Positions 32,443 to 44,253 of a stretch of DNA of 64,000 bases are shown piece after piece. The notes under the pieces are model-generated. The model ran no database searches and was not told the DNA's origin. It saw nothing but the letters and a program-made list of their open reading frames with translations. A program made the position numbers and the translations under genes. Numbering within the stretch: the first letter of the stretch is position 1; every line of letters starts with the position of its first letter. Location of the stretch: NCBI GenBank assembly GCA_014529385.2, contig CM043944.1:169393740-169457739 (forward strand). The letters run 5' to 3'. Origin of the DNA: Adiantum capillus-veneris. Its lineage: Eukaryota; Streptophyta; Polypodiopsida; Polypodiales; Pteridaceae.

Positions 32443-34980
32443 TGAGGCGGTCTGGGGCGGGCAACAAGAAGAGTGGCCTCTAAGCACCCTTGTAGGCTCC
32501 GGTGCTGCTCAATTGGGTTGGGGTTGGAAAAAACAACAAACACACACACAAACCCGCAACCTAACCCTACACAAATTTGGGGCACCACCTAGTTTTGGAT
32601 GCGAACTAGGACGCGTAAAGAGAGAGAGAGAGAGAGAGAGAGAGAGTGCTCGGGCTGCTTTGAAATGTATCGGCAATGATCAAGCAAACACAATTATATA
32701 TGTAAGAAAGAGAGAGAAGAGGGAGGGGATGCTTGTTGCATTAATATCTTCTTACAAATCTGTCATGACCGATCAAAGTGGTATTTGTTCAACATAGCTT
32801 GAGTAATTTTCACCACGACACATCACAAGAAAAGCCACCCCATGAACTATCTTAAGGTCAGGGGAGTCCTCTCCGCCCTGTCGCCCTCTTACAATATGTG
32901 GGATTTATGGATAAATCAAGAACTAAAAATATAACCAAGACACTTACACATCATTGTTGTCCATTACTTCACGTTGGAAGAGAGACAAAGTATCTAAGCT
33001 TAGTCCAAATCCACCCGTTGGGCTTACACTAGTAGGAGGAATGATAGATTTTCCACTCTCAATTGAATGATCGCTCTCTCTCTTACAGTGGCATAGAGTT
33101 CCTGTGCTAATCACCCCTATTACAACACATGCACAAGCATACGACAATGAGCTTCCACTCAAGAGCTCCTTCTAGAGAGGTTGAGCTTGGCTTCTCAAGC
33201 TATAGCATAGTGCTCTTGCTTATGGCTCTCCCCTTTTTGTGCTAGCTACACGTTCCTTTTATAGAAATTCTGAAGGTTAGTGTTACTCTTCTAACCATGG
33301 TTGGGTTAGATTTTCAGCACTTTTCTAATTTCTTTTGCTTGGAATTATCAAGAAGTTGGTGGGGATAGATGAAGAAGAGAGAGAGGAGAGAAGTGGAGGT
33401 GATAGGACTTTTCATACTAAGTTAGTGTTAGTAAATTAGTAGAGTTAGTATTTTTACTGATTTACAAATGAAATTGGATATTTACAATGGGAGTATCCAT
33501 GTAGGATACAAATAAGGAAGAAAAAACTCTTAATAGGTAAGAAACATGGATTTCTTACAATGTAAATGCTCCAAGTGTCTTGAGTAGGGTCAATTTTGAC
33601 GCTTGTTGACGGTCCACTAGCTTTGACGGTACGTTTTTTCCTCCACTCTTGACCTTCCTTGGGAGCCAAGGTAAGTGAACATGAGTAATCAATCACCATG
33701 ATGCTGTCTTTCAAGAGAAGAGGCTGAATTTTGTGGTTTTTTTTATAAATATGGGTAATATGGAAGAGAAAAAATGAGACTAGGTGGTCAATTTTGGAAT
33801 GGAAGTGTGTGTAGGAGACATGAGTTCACCATAGTTTCTCTTATTCTTCAAGGTTGAGAAGAAGGTGAGTAGGGTGCAGAGAGGAGTGGTGAGAGAGGTG
33901 GGGATGATGAGTAGAGAGGTGTGTGTGAAAGAGGAAAATGGTAAAGTGGAAGAGGGAGTGTGGCTGCATAGCATGGGCAAACTGGGGTCCACAAATAAAA
34001 TCCTAGCTCACGTCTCGTAGCTCAAAAAAATATGAAAAAATTTGAGGTGAAAGTTCAGCTCACGTGCTACAACTTTTTTGTGTATCACCTTTTCAAATTC
34101 GGAGAGAATGGGATCTTTAAAAATTCAGCAAAACCGACTGTTTTTTCCACTGCACAAGGTCCTTGTGAGGTCCTTCTTTGGATGATTCTTTTGAATACCT
34201 CCAAGAGTGAGCTCCCCATGGTGCATGCATGCATTCCACATACTCTTGACCTTATTTGGTAGGTCTATAATTGAAGATATTGTTGAGATCATGATATAAG
34301 TGAATAGTACAACTAAGAAAATCAAATATTGAGGGGTCTAAAAAAATATGTACATGTCAAATATAAATAATATAGGTGGAAAAAATATAAAGAGGTCAAA
34401 ATAAATCCCTCTCATTATAAGTCTACCATAAAAAGATGAATATTTTTGGTGTTCTAATTTGTGAGAGTAAAAGAAAATAGATGTAGGAAGGTAAAATCAC
34501 AATAGTGAAAAGATATACACATAAATAAAACTAGTTTTTTTGGATTTTTGTTGGGATGGAGTTACACCAAAAATAAGAGAAGCTTGCATGAAATTATTTT
34601 TATATGGAATAAAGAGTATGCAAAATGGTAAGAAAAAATATGGTAATGGTGAGTCAATGTACATAGCATAAATAACACACCATAGGTAGAAATATTTAAA
34701 TAAATACCAAAATAATTATGAAAAATCCTTTTATTTAGGCCCTATATACAATGAAATATTTACACACAAATGGACCATAATATACTTTTTTTTATTTTTT
34801 TGGCTCAACTAGCCAAGTGACTAGCTAGCTGAGGGTTTTTAAGAAGATATGGGAAAAATCCCCTAACTCACACACACCTATATACAGTGAAATGGTAGGG
34901 ATAGCCACAGTGTTTGGATGATTTTGGTAGGATGGGTTAACTCACTATGGCAATTACGGAGAGCCAAAAAACGGCTATCA
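32443..34980 (-). repeat. 5' LTR of the Tat-like element
   Basis: Collinear with 23,944-26,525. The plus strand starts TGAGGCGGTCTGGGG and ends ACGGCTATCA. The GA microsatellite (about 32,619-32,646) is longer than in the left copy, and short segments near 32,780-33,020 are missing. The TATA motif is at 33,255-33,263 (minus strand). Confidence 0.95.
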
Positions 34981-35170
34981 CTGAAAAAGAAGCCAGTTTC
35001 AACTTCATGATTTTTGTAAGATAGGGAGAACTAGAACCTAGGAGTCCACCACCCAACCACCCACTATATAGCATAGCCACTGGCCCTTTGCCGTAGTTGG
35101 ACTCCCTTTCCACACTGCCTAGCCCGGCCCTGCCCTTGTTGTCTAGTCCGGCCTTGCCGGTGTCCTGACA
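34981..35170 (-). repeat. 3' LTR remnant of the second gypsy element
   Basis: On the minus strand the LTR begins TGTCAGGACACCGG right after a purine tract (CTTAAGGGGGGAGTAA, 35,171-35,186). Only 190 bp remain before the Tat-like LTR starts. No other copy of this LTR is seen in the window. Confidence 0.7.
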
Positions 35171-35186
35171 TTACTCCCCCCTTAAG

Positions 35187-36540
35187 AAGAGTTTTCGTCC
35201 TCAAAAACAAAAGTGTGGAGCTTCTTCTTAAGAACACTAATGTTTTTCCAAGTGGCACCTTCCTCAAGTCGGTCTTTCCACTTGATTAAGGCTTGTTAAT
35301 GTATGTGATGACGTGTAGAAACTCATGATAATCGAGAACACGTTTAGGTTCATGCGGTAAGGTAGGAGGTTCAATGAAATCAACCAAAACCTGGTCAATG
35401 ACATTGTCGTCCCCATGTAACCGCCTACGTAAACGGCTTACATGAAACACCGGATGAATGCGAGAATGTGAAGGTAGTAATAATTTGTAGGCACGATCAC
35501 CTACTCACTTGAGTATTTTAAAAGGCGCACAATATCCGGGAGATAATTTAGGTGTTGGCCCAGTTTTCAGACTTTTTGAATTCTCTGGAACACATAAAAA
35601 TACTTCCTCCCCTTCTTCAAAGGTAACTTGTCGACGTTTCTCATCAGCATACTTCTTATACCAATCCTGTGCTTGTCGGACATTGTGACGAGCAAGTTTC
35701 AGCATATCCATGTGGTCTTGGAGAAAATCCTTAACCTGTTGGAGTTTTTCAGTTTGCCAACCCCATCATAACTAGTGACCTAGGTTGAAACCCATACATG
35801 AGCATGAAAGGACTAAAGCCTGTTGTGACATGCTTAACACTGTTGTAGGCAAACTCGAGAATAGGTAAGTATTCTTTCGAGACTAACTGTTTTTTGCTGA
35901 CTTATGCTCTTAGAATATCCTCTAGCACCTGGTTAACTCGTTCCGTCTGACTATCTATTTTTGGATGATCAGTTGTAATGAGGTTCAGTTGTGTACCAGA
36001 TCGTTTAAACACAGCTCTCCAAAAGTGGCTGTTAAACTTGGGATCATGGTCACTGACAATGTTACTTGGCAAACCATACAGTTTATATAGATTGTCCACA
36101 AATAACTTGGCTAGTTTTGGTGTCTTAACCATTGATTTGGTCGGAATAAACTTACATAGTTTAGTCAACCTGTCTACGACCACCCATACCGAGTCATGAC
36201 CTCGTACAGTGGTTGGTAAACCTACAATAAAATCCGAGATGCTTTCCCATTTTCCATTGGGAATCTCCAAAGGATGTAAGAGTCCTCCTGCTTTCAGGCG
36301 CTCTGCTTTGTTAACTTGACATTTTTGGCAATGCAAGACATAAGCTTGAACAAAGCCATGTATACCTCGCCAGTAAAACTGTCATCATATGAGAGTATAA
36401 GTTTTCTAATCCCCGGGTGCTCTGCACTTGGACTATCATGACATTCATAAAGAATTTGGCGCCGAATGTCTGTGTCCGTTGGTACACAAACTCTCCCCTT
36501 ATGGAGTAGGTACCCATTGTCGATGGTGAAATGATTGCAT
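35187..36540 (-). pseudogene. Gypsy integrase
   Basis: The zinc finger end CQKCQVNKAERLKAGGLL and the core lie at 35,902-36,336: SISDFIVGLPTTVRGHDS (first Asp), GLPSNIVSDHDPKF (second Asp), DSQTERVNQVLEDILRA (Glu). The catalytic residues are intact. The C-terminal part (35,505-35,711) reads NVRQAQDWYKKYADEKRR then TPKLSPGYCAPFKILK. Several frameshifts separate these pieces. About 35,187-35,500 is the poorly readable tail. Confidence 0.88.
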
Positions 36541-37392
36541 CATTGTAGTTCATCACCTAATAAAGGAGAACTAGGTGTGGAGGTTAATTGTACACTACCA
36601 TCATTGGAGTGAGAAGGATCCCTCTTTTGAACATGACTCCACACTTTGGAATATGCTTCATCATGCTCATATTTTCCTTTGAGAGAATCTAAAAATTCAC
36701 TACGAAGTTCCGTGAACAAGAGCGAATTGATCTCTGGCATTCGACTTAGAGCGTTCGCCACTACTTTGTACCGGCCTTTGCGATACCTTAGTTTGGCATC
36801 ATATTCCTGAAGAAACTTGTCCCACCTAGCTTTTCGACCCTTCAAATCCGTTTGTTGTGTAAACCATTTGATGCTTTCATGGTCAAACACAATCTCAAAC
36901 TGAGCACCATACAGATAATGCTGCCATGTTTTTAAGACAGACACTATTGCATAGAGTTCGGGTTCGTAGCAGAATAGTTCTACTGAGCTTCTTACAGAAT
37001 AGTTCTGCTAAGCTGCATCAAGCTTCTTACTTTCAAATGCAATCGACCGTCTGTCTTGGACTGCTCCAATAGCACGGTCACTGGCATCCGTTTCCAAAAC
37101 GAATGGTTTCAAAGGATCTACAATAGCCAGTATAGGAGCTGTAGCTAATGCATCCTTGAGTGTATCAAAACTGTGATGTTGAGCGGATCCCCACTGAAAA
37201 GCTTTACCTTTGCATTTTAGTTGATCTGTCATGGGAACATCAATTTGAGCATAGTTTTTAATGAACCTTCAATAAAAACCTGCAAATCCCAAAAAAATCT
37301 GTAATTCTTCTAGATTTTTAGGAGAAGGCCATTTCCGGATGGTATCCACTTTGGATTGATCCATATATAGCCCGTTAGTTGAAATAACATGC
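36540..37392 (-). pseudogene. Gypsy RNase H
   Basis: FVLETDASDRAIGAV (first Asp) and SIAFESKKLDAA at 37,008-37,232; then WQHYLYGAQFEIVFDHESIKWF and RKARWDKFLQEYDAKLRYRKG, ending ADALSR-like ANALSRMPEIN at 36,540-36,944. A duplicated 'acagaatagttctgct' segment at 36,970-37,015 interrupts the middle. At 37,232-37,392 the RT thumb fragment FAGFYRRFIK-like sequence is barely readable. Confidence 0.85.
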
Positions 37393-38229
37393 CTAAATAT
37401 GAATGTCGTCTTTTAGAAAATCACATTTAGACTCCTTGGCATATAATTTGTTTGTGCGTAACAACTCAAACACCTGCGTGAGATATTGTAAGTGTTCTTC
37501 TTCAAAAGCACTATAGACTTGGATGTCATCAAGGAAAACAATGACAAATTTACCCAAATATGGCTTCAAGACACTATCCATAAGTGTCATGAATGTTGCG
37601 GGCGCATTGGTTAACCCAAAGGGCATCACCAAGAACTCATAGTGTCCAAACCGTGTTCTGAATGTAGTTTTGGGTATATCGGCAAGTCGAATACGGACTT
37701 GGTGCTATCCTGACCGCAAGTCTAGTTTCGTAAAAATGCGAGCATGAGTGATCTTGTCAAACAACTCATCTACTCTGGGCAATGGGTATTTGTTCTTAAC
37801 TGTAACCGCATTTAAGCCACGATAGTCTACGCACATGCGCATACTGCCATCTATTTTCTTCACTAATAGGATAGGCGAAGCCCATGGTGAAGAATTGGGT
37901 TGTATAAACCCTCTGCTAAGGTAGTCAGCAAGCTGACATTCCACCTGAGCAGCTTCTGAATAACTCATACGATAAGGTGGTTTACTAACAGGTTTACAAC
38001 CTGCAGCCACATCAATGCTATGTTGCACTGATCGTGTTGGCGGTAATCTTGATGGAAAATCATTAGGAAATACATCTTGAAATTTCTTTAATAATTTTTG
38101 TAATTGATTAGCAATGTTTGCTTGTTTAGAATTAGCAATTGGTGGAACAGAGGAGAGATAATCATGCGGCGTTGAGGAATGTTCAACAGACTCAATGTTA
38201 GAAAGAAAATGAGACAATGAGTAACACAA
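37393..38229 (-). pseudogene. Gypsy reverse transcriptase
   Basis: The N-terminal half (37,705-38,229) has [30 protein letters not shown] and [31 protein letters not shown], then [11 protein letters not shown] frameshift at about 37,640-37,710 follows. The second half (37,393-37,632) has [20 protein letters not shown] and the catalytic [10 protein letters not shown]. All key residues are present. Confidence 0.92.
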
Positions 38230-38499
38230 GAAAACCTGATCTATTTCATTATAAAAAACGAGCTACATAAGCTCAGCGATACAAATCAGTGGTGATAAAG
38301 GTATATCTTTTTGTCCTAACAACAACACGTGTGCGGGGATTCAAACATCAAGCTGTTGTGGTCATAGCTACGCTTTAGTGATGGTCCTAATCTATGCAAC
38401 CACTCCCTACCAAGAACCACATCAGTCCTTTCTATGTTCATAACCTGAAAATCCAAGCATGTGGAGTACCCTTGTACTTCCAATGGAACAGCTCGACAT

Positions 38500-39427
38500 T
38501 GAGTATCCCAGATTTCAGTATCATGTCAATTCATCATTGCTACCTTGTAGCGGTGGGTACTCGGAGTTTGAGGCAATTTGAGTTTTTTCACCAATCTGTA
38601 ATTGATGAAATTGTGAGTAGCACCATCATCTACCAAGATGTGTACCTTGTGCCCGTGCAGATATCCGTGCATACGTACTAACTCATGTGGTCCAAAGGTT
38701 GGTTTCCACAAGGAAGCTGTGAGACAGCATTCATGCACCACCTCAGTGTGTGTTACTTCCACTGTAGAGAATCGTGAGGAAGACTCAAGAGGTAGCAGTT
38801 GCACCGTGTGCACTGTTATCTCCTTGCCCTGTGCAGCAGATTTCCCCTTGGAACAATCCTTTTTGCCATGACCTCTTCTTAAACATTGAAAACATAATTT
38901 TTATTTCTTGGATTTATCAAATTCCTCAGGAGAGAGAGGACCCCTTGGGTTTTTTAGATGTGTCCAAATTGGCAACTATAAGTTTTTGTTTATTGTGTCC
39001 ATACTGAGTGCGTGTATTACCATGTGTATTAGCAAGCACGTGACTATTATGTGTTTTCTTTTCATCTGGATCATCATGAATATGTGCTTTCACTATGGCT
39101 TCCTAAAGTGTTTTAGGGTCTTGGGTCTTGACATACTTCTTAAGCTCGGGTGTCAGACCTCGTATGAACCCCTGTACTTATTGAAAGGTATCTAAGCCTT
39201 CCAATTTGAGGATAACATCCCGATAGTGAGAGATATCTTCAAGTAGCGATGCGTATTGGCGCATGGAACATGTGTCCCAATCCGTCCAATTCCGATCGGC
39301 CTTGTTGGTAGGTGTTAAGGCGGTTACTCCGCTAGCGGAAGCTAAATAGCGAAAACTCAACCAACAACAGAATTTGTCAGACGAGGACGGAGCTTGACCC
39401 GCAGGCGCATGGAAACAACTAGGTGGG
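38500..39427 (-). pseudogene. Gypsy gag end, zinc knuckle and protease
   Basis: The protease at 38,526-38,720 has KVHILVDDGATHNFINYRLV. Upstream in the same frame is an intact CCHC knuckle (CFQCLRRGHGKKDC, about 38,864-38,905). Further upstream gag pieces read SLLEDISHYRDVILKLEGLDTFQ (39,178-39,240) and DRNWTDWDTCSMRQY. The gag N-terminus is absent: readable sequence stops at about 39,427, where I place the neighbouring LTR boundary. Confidence 0.8.
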
Positions 39428-39940
39428 TGTCAAATCACCTACTCGACCTTCTAATGACAATCACTACTAAGGAAATCAAATCTAAGTTCTAAAATACGCA
39501 AGTGACTGAAATCCGTACTACGAACGAATGCTATACAAAACAGGATCAAGAATCATTGAATCGATCTCAAACTCAAGGGGAAGTCTATACACTAGGTAAG
39601 AACAACACCCTAAAGACTTGAACTGCAAAATCAACCTATAACCACTCCGTGCGGTAAACGCGTATGAAGACAGGCCGAAAAATACAGGTGATCAAAACTT
39701 GACCCCGATGGTACTCATGTGTAGCTCTACTTGTTGTGGTTCTATAGATATGCTGCACGCTCCATTCCGACACACGCGTTGGAAGAAAACTCACACCGAA
39801 GCTCCTAGGAACTTACCACACATAGAAGCCGATAGCGCGCACTCTTGGTATCTGTGCGTAGCTCTCCCGTTGCTAACACAATGGCGGTGTCGCTTCGCCA
39901 ATGGCGACTCCGTAGCTCGCGTAGCAAGTAGATCAGACTC

Positions 39941-40034
<94 letters not shown>

Positions 40035-40320
40035 ACACAGTCACGGCGCTCCAAAAAACTCACTTTGATTAAAATGATCTCCCTTAGGTTACAAAAACTT
40101 TGGCTTATATACCTCAGCCTTGGAGGTGAGAACATCTCTAACTAATTACATCAGCAAGTGAAATTACTTCGGGATTACAAGCTGGAAACTCAATTGAGTC
40201 TTGTTACTTAATGAATGGCTCAAATCAAAATTAATGTCGGAAAGACATTTATTACAATCAATGGTTACAAAATGATGAGTGTGAGCAAAAATGTGGGTGT
40301 GATCCTCTGTTGGCTCAACA
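39428..40320 (-). repeat. 3' LTR of the coiled-coil-ORF element
   Basis: On the minus strand the block begins TGTTGAGCCAACAGAGG immediately after a G-rich tract and ends, by my estimate, GATTTGACA at 39,428. It has a TATA motif on the minus strand (TATATAAG, about 40,104-40,112). About 75 bp downstream lies a CT/GA microsatellite of about 89 bp. The inner end is well supported by the adjacent purine tract; the outer end is inferred. The matching 5' LTR is not found in the window. Confidence 0.6.
39944..40032. repeat. Long CT microsatellite
   Basis: An uninterrupted CT run of about 44 units, the longest simple repeat in the window. It generates artificial RE-rich and LS-rich frames on both strands. 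Confidence 0.98.
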
Positions 40321-40332
40321 CTCCCCCCCTCC
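40321..40332 (-). other. Polypurine tract
   Basis: The minus strand reads GGAGGGGGGGAG, directly preceding TGTTGAGCC of the LTR. Confidence 0.7.
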
Positions 40333-40369
40333 GCGTTCATGTCGTCCCTGACATGACTTTTATGCTTGG

Positions 40370-43300
40370 TCAATAAAGTCCTGTCGTCTTGAGCATCTGC
40401 AAATGTGATTCGTATCGTAGGTTGCCGATGGTCAAGGTTGGGCCAAATATTTTGCTTTCGTGGGTGAAAAAGCCGGTGTAGAAAGCTTCTTCGAATGTTT
40501 GCGCGTGGAAGCTAGGCAAAAACATAATCCGTTGGTATAGGAGGTGTAACACTTTTGGAGAAGGCTGCAATGAAAGATCGTACATCATATCAGTCACTGT
40601 GTCGGCCGTCGATAGTAGACTCGAGGTCGTGGCTTTATATGGCGCGAACACTTCAATGCAAGCTAAGAGAGTCCTGCAGATTTTCTTGAGCATCTGACAT
40701 GAAAGGTCAGGAGAGCCAGTAAAGAGCTTGATGGTACCCGTTAGGGTTTTCACCATGTAGACTTTACCTATTCTCTCTCCTGCCTTTGGTCCTGGCATCT
40801 TGGGATAATTAAGCCAATTTGGCTTCTTTTCTGCAATCCTGCCATGCTCTTTCCAGTTTCTGACTCTTCGCACCGGGCAGAAGGTTGCATCCTCCCGAAT
40901 CTCCTTTAGTGCCTCCACCAAGTAGATGAGGTAGGCTGGGAATTTGTTCAGCCAACCTTTCCTCCATCTAGGTTGTTAATCTACTATCTTCTTTGATTGT
41001 TCCTCCTTTGTGATGTTGCCTTCGTAAAGAGCGACATACTGCTCCTCCTCTATTCTCTTTTTCGTCTTTAGCACTTCAAATTTCATCAAAGGGAAAGGCA
41101 GGCTGGGTTGCATCCACTGTTCATGGAGCACTTTTGTGTCTAGTCCCTGAAGTCTAATGGAGATTAGGAGTCTCCTCTCCCATTCCATTTCCGCCTTGGC
41201 ACTCTCCTCTGCTGACTTTTCTATTTGGTCATGGAGCCTTTTTTCTTCTTCTTCAGAGATTCTTGAAGTCGAGGCCACCTCTTGAGCTGGGGCTGGATCT
41301 TCAATTGTGGTTGCCTCTCCAGTTTCTGGTAGCTCTATGGCTGCTCCACCTGATTCTTCTTGTGGTGTCTCTGTCTCTCTTCTTTGTTGCTCTTGTAGAT
41401 CTTGGAGCTGTTTGCGGAGGGCCTCATTCTCTGTCCGTAGTGTTTGATTTTCTAATGTGAGCCTCTCCTCTACTGCCAATGATCCCTCCGCAATGTGCAA
41501 CCTTTGCACTTGCTCTAATCTCAGCTCTCTTTGTAAGCTTCGGACCTGGTCTTCCAAAGCTGGTATGATAGCTCCCTCTTGTTCGGTTCCTGCTCTGCTA
41601 GCTCTAGGGGTAGTCCTGAGTCTAGTGATTGTTCTTTCTTGGAGCTCGACTTTCTCCCTTAACTCAATGAGCTCATCCTTGGCCGCCTCCAACTCATCCT
41701 CTATCCGCTCCCTTGCTTCCTGTGCACTTGTTACTTCTCTTGAAGCCTCGGCTAGCTGGAGTATCAAGCCGTCTCTCTCGTTTTCTGCGTCATAGAGTGA
41801 TGCTTTTTGACTTTCAGATTCAGTCATAGCATTCTCTAATTTTCTCTTCAACTCCGCTTCCCTTTGTTTGGCTGTCTCAATCTCTACTTCCTTTGCCTTG
41901 GACCTTTCTTTTATCTTGCTGAGCAGTTCATGCACCATGTGCATGTCTTTTTCATCATCATCTGTCAACTCTAAAGCTCTTTCCGCCACCACCTCCACTG
42001 GCTTTGGCTCTTCTAGTACTTTCGGTTCGTCCAGTTTCTCTTCACTTTCTTTTTTACTCTTTGTTTTTTCCTCCATTCCTTTCTGTTCATCTTGTTTTTG
42101 TAGGGTGATCCCATAAACTGCCTCAAGGGCCTCTTCTTCGGTGTATCTTATCTCTACCAGATCCTCATAATCATTTCTCTTTTGCTGAACTGGATCTATC
42201 TTCTTTTCTTTGGTCTCGGCCTCTGGCTTTTCCAAATCATCTGTGTCCACCTCTACTGTGGTTTCCTCCACAATTTTTCCCGTCTTCTTAGGGCTTGGTA
42301 CATCAGTCATAGAGGGATATCTGTCCTCAGCTTCCTTGGCTTTCCCTTTGTCGGCTTGGCCATCTTTCTCTTGAGGCTTAGTAGACTCATCTACTTTCCT
42401 TTTCCCCTTGTCGTCTTTTTTCAGCTCAGCTTTTAATTGATGTACCTCCTCTTCAGTGTATGGCTCGACAGGTTGCTGCTCCAGAATAGCCTCTGACTCC
42501 TCATAAGCTTTAATATATTGATCGTATTGATCAATATGTGGCCTGGCTGAGCTAGTTCCGACTTTAGTGGGGTCTAGCACCCACTTTTCTTCAAAGTCAC
42601 CCTTTAGAGCTCTTTTCGCTCTAAACTGCTCCACTAGTCTTTCCATTCTTGCCGCTTTCTGACTTTTGGTTTTCTTGGGAGCAACCTTCTTCTTTACTTT
42701 CTTCTTAAGCGGCTCATCCACATCCTCTGCAGGTTCTGAAACTACTTCTAGTTTCCGGCGTGCTCTTGTGGATGCCCTTTTGGATACTTCGGGCTGTTCT
42801 TCCTCCTCATCGGCTTCTCTAAGCCACTCATTCTGGGAGGGAACCTTTGGCCACTGATCTCTAGCTCCAATAGCTTCATAAGCTATTCTTGTCAGAATTT
42901 TCGCTCCTCCTATGTACTTTGGCTTCTCGTTGTGCATGGCAATTACTTGCTCGTGGATGTGTTGAACGTAATTCACCTCTTTTGGCATATTGCTCTTTTA
43001 TGCCCATGTGATGGTGGTCGCAATGGCATGGGGTGGTGTCGTATACTTTTGCGGTCTTTTACTGCAAACATGAAGAAATTGATTGTACAGTCGGCAAAGG
43101 GTTGCCGCTCTTGGGTCCGCCATATCTCCATAGGTTGCATTCTGCTTCTTAGGCCCATAGACCTCTATGGCCTCCGGTCTTTCCCTGACCGAGCTCCCTT
43201 TGTTGTGCAGCTTCAATGCGTTTGCAATGAGCTGTGGAGTGATCTGTACTTCTACTTTCTCTCCATCCATGGCTGTCAATGTGGCTTTTCCATCCTTCTG

Positions 43301-43645
43301 AATGGATGTTGCCAACTCGTACACTCTTCTTGTATCCTCACCTGATGGTCTAGAGGTGAAGAAAATGTGCAAGCCTGCCCTTTCCAGGTACTTGCTGATG
43401 TCTTCTGACCTGCTATAATCTACCAATTCCTGTGGGATCATCGGTACATCCACCGCTTGTCCTTGAGGATCTCTGAAAGTCCCCTAGTAGATCTTTATTC
43501 CCTCTTTCTCCAATACTGCTTCCTCCACCCAAGTTTTGGTTGGCTTGAGGGTTTCTGTTGGAATGTCAAAGGGTTCCGCTTCTACAAGAGCATCTTTGAT
43601 TGTCGGTCTTTTTCTCTTCGTTGCCGATGACTTGGCGGAATCCAT
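40370..43645 (-). pseudogene. Long coiled-coil ORF of an LTR element, three in-frame stops
   Basis: From the ATG at 43,645 (MDSAKSSATKRKRPTIKDAL) to the TGA at 40,370 is one frame of 1,092 codons. It is interrupted only by TAG near 43,490, TAA near 42,990 and TAA at 40,976; no frameshift. Residues 60-220 form a folded domain (MIPQELVDYSRSEDISKYLE, LTAMDGEKVEVQITPQLIA). Next comes a basic/acidic stretch (KKKVKKKVAPKKTKSQKAA) and a long coiled coil (residues about 450-750, for example LEDQVRSLQRELRLEQVQRL). The C-terminus (40,370-40,921) is globular. I do not recognise the family with certainty. It lies directly before a purine tract and LTR, so it belongs to a retroelement and could be a gag-like or accessory protein. 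No protease, RT or integrase is present. Confidence 0.7.
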
Positions 43646-43811
43646 GGATCCTGTAACTCCAATTTCAGAAGTTAGCGTCTTTTTAGTACTGAAAGCCGAA
43701 ATGAAGCTTTTAACTATTCAAATGACTTGAAAATTGAAACATGAGCTATTCAGGGCCTAAGGATGCAAGGTAGGTGAAAAAATATGCAAAATGGGCTCAA
43801 AATCATGCTGG

Positions 43812-43835
43812 AGATATCATACGCGTATGATGTCT
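43812..43835. repeat. Palindrome copy 1 (one mismatch)
   Basis: Half-site AGATATCATACG followed by CGTATGATGTCT; one base differs from the consensus half-site AGACATCATACG. Confidence 0.9.
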
Positions 43836-44094
43836 TTTGTGTCAAAATGACTTCATATTGGTTGTGCTTGTAGCTGATAGTGTATACATGATTATCATAT
43901 GCTTGGATTTGAGTTTGGATACCATTTGGTCAAGTTTTGGCCAATTTTGTCCAGTTCAGGCTCTTGGCAAAATTTTGAAAGGGACTTGGATTTTAGGATC
44001 CAAATTGAATAAAACTTGGTGGTTCACTTTCAAATGGCATGTAGATCACTTCTGTTTGGTGGTTGAAGCCCTGAGGTGCCAAAATCACATAGTG

Positions 44095-44118
44095 AGACAT
44101 CATACGCGTATGATGTCT
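44095..44118. repeat. Palindrome copy 2
   Basis: Half-site AGACATCATACG joined directly to its reverse complement; perfect. The centre is ACGCGT. Confidence 0.95.
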
Positions 44119-44229
44119 TTTAGTGTATTTTTGGACCAAATTTCTCTATAAGCTTGGATTTGGCTTTAGATAGGCTTATTCAGTGGATTTATGAAGTTTG
44201 GATAGATTTTGGGTTAAAAATGGCTCTGG

Positions 44230-44253
44230 AGACATCATACGCGTATGATGTCT
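44230..44253. repeat. Palindrome copy 3
   Basis: Perfect copy, 135 bp after copy 2; the intervening unit is about 150 bp shorter than the others. Confidence 0.95.

Larger units (their letters stand above)
23944..34980 (-). mobile_element. Complete-structure Tat-like Ty3/gypsy retrotransposon
   Basis: Two collinear LTRs of 2,582 bp (left) and 2,538 bp (right) bracket gag, protease, RT, RNase H and integrase in gypsy order on the minus strand. A polypurine tract adjoins the left LTR. The long LTRs and a second RNase H-like domain after the first point to the Tat group. The coding region has point stops and one-base frameshifts but no large gaps. The 5-bp flanks (GCTGT and CTGAA) do not match, and the two flanks belong to different sequences, an LRR pseudogene and a gypsy LTR. 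Confidence 0.93.
34981..39427 (-). mobile_element. Second gypsy retrotransposon, incomplete
   Basis: Minus-strand order gag, zinc knuckle, protease, RT, RNase H, integrase, with a 3' LTR remnant of 190 bp at the left end. It is cut on the left by the Tat-like element's LTR and on the right by the LTR of the next element, so its own 5' LTR and gag start are missing. Frameshifts are frequent. It is related to the gypsy fragment at 11.6-19.7 kb. Confidence 0.88.

Noticed and set aside
39805-40145. Frames rich in RE or LS repeats
   Set aside because: Produced by translation of the CT microsatellite.
41263-42857. Plus-strand Ser/Leu-rich frames
   Set aside because: They are the antisense shadow of the Glu/Lys-rich coiled-coil ORF on the minus strand.
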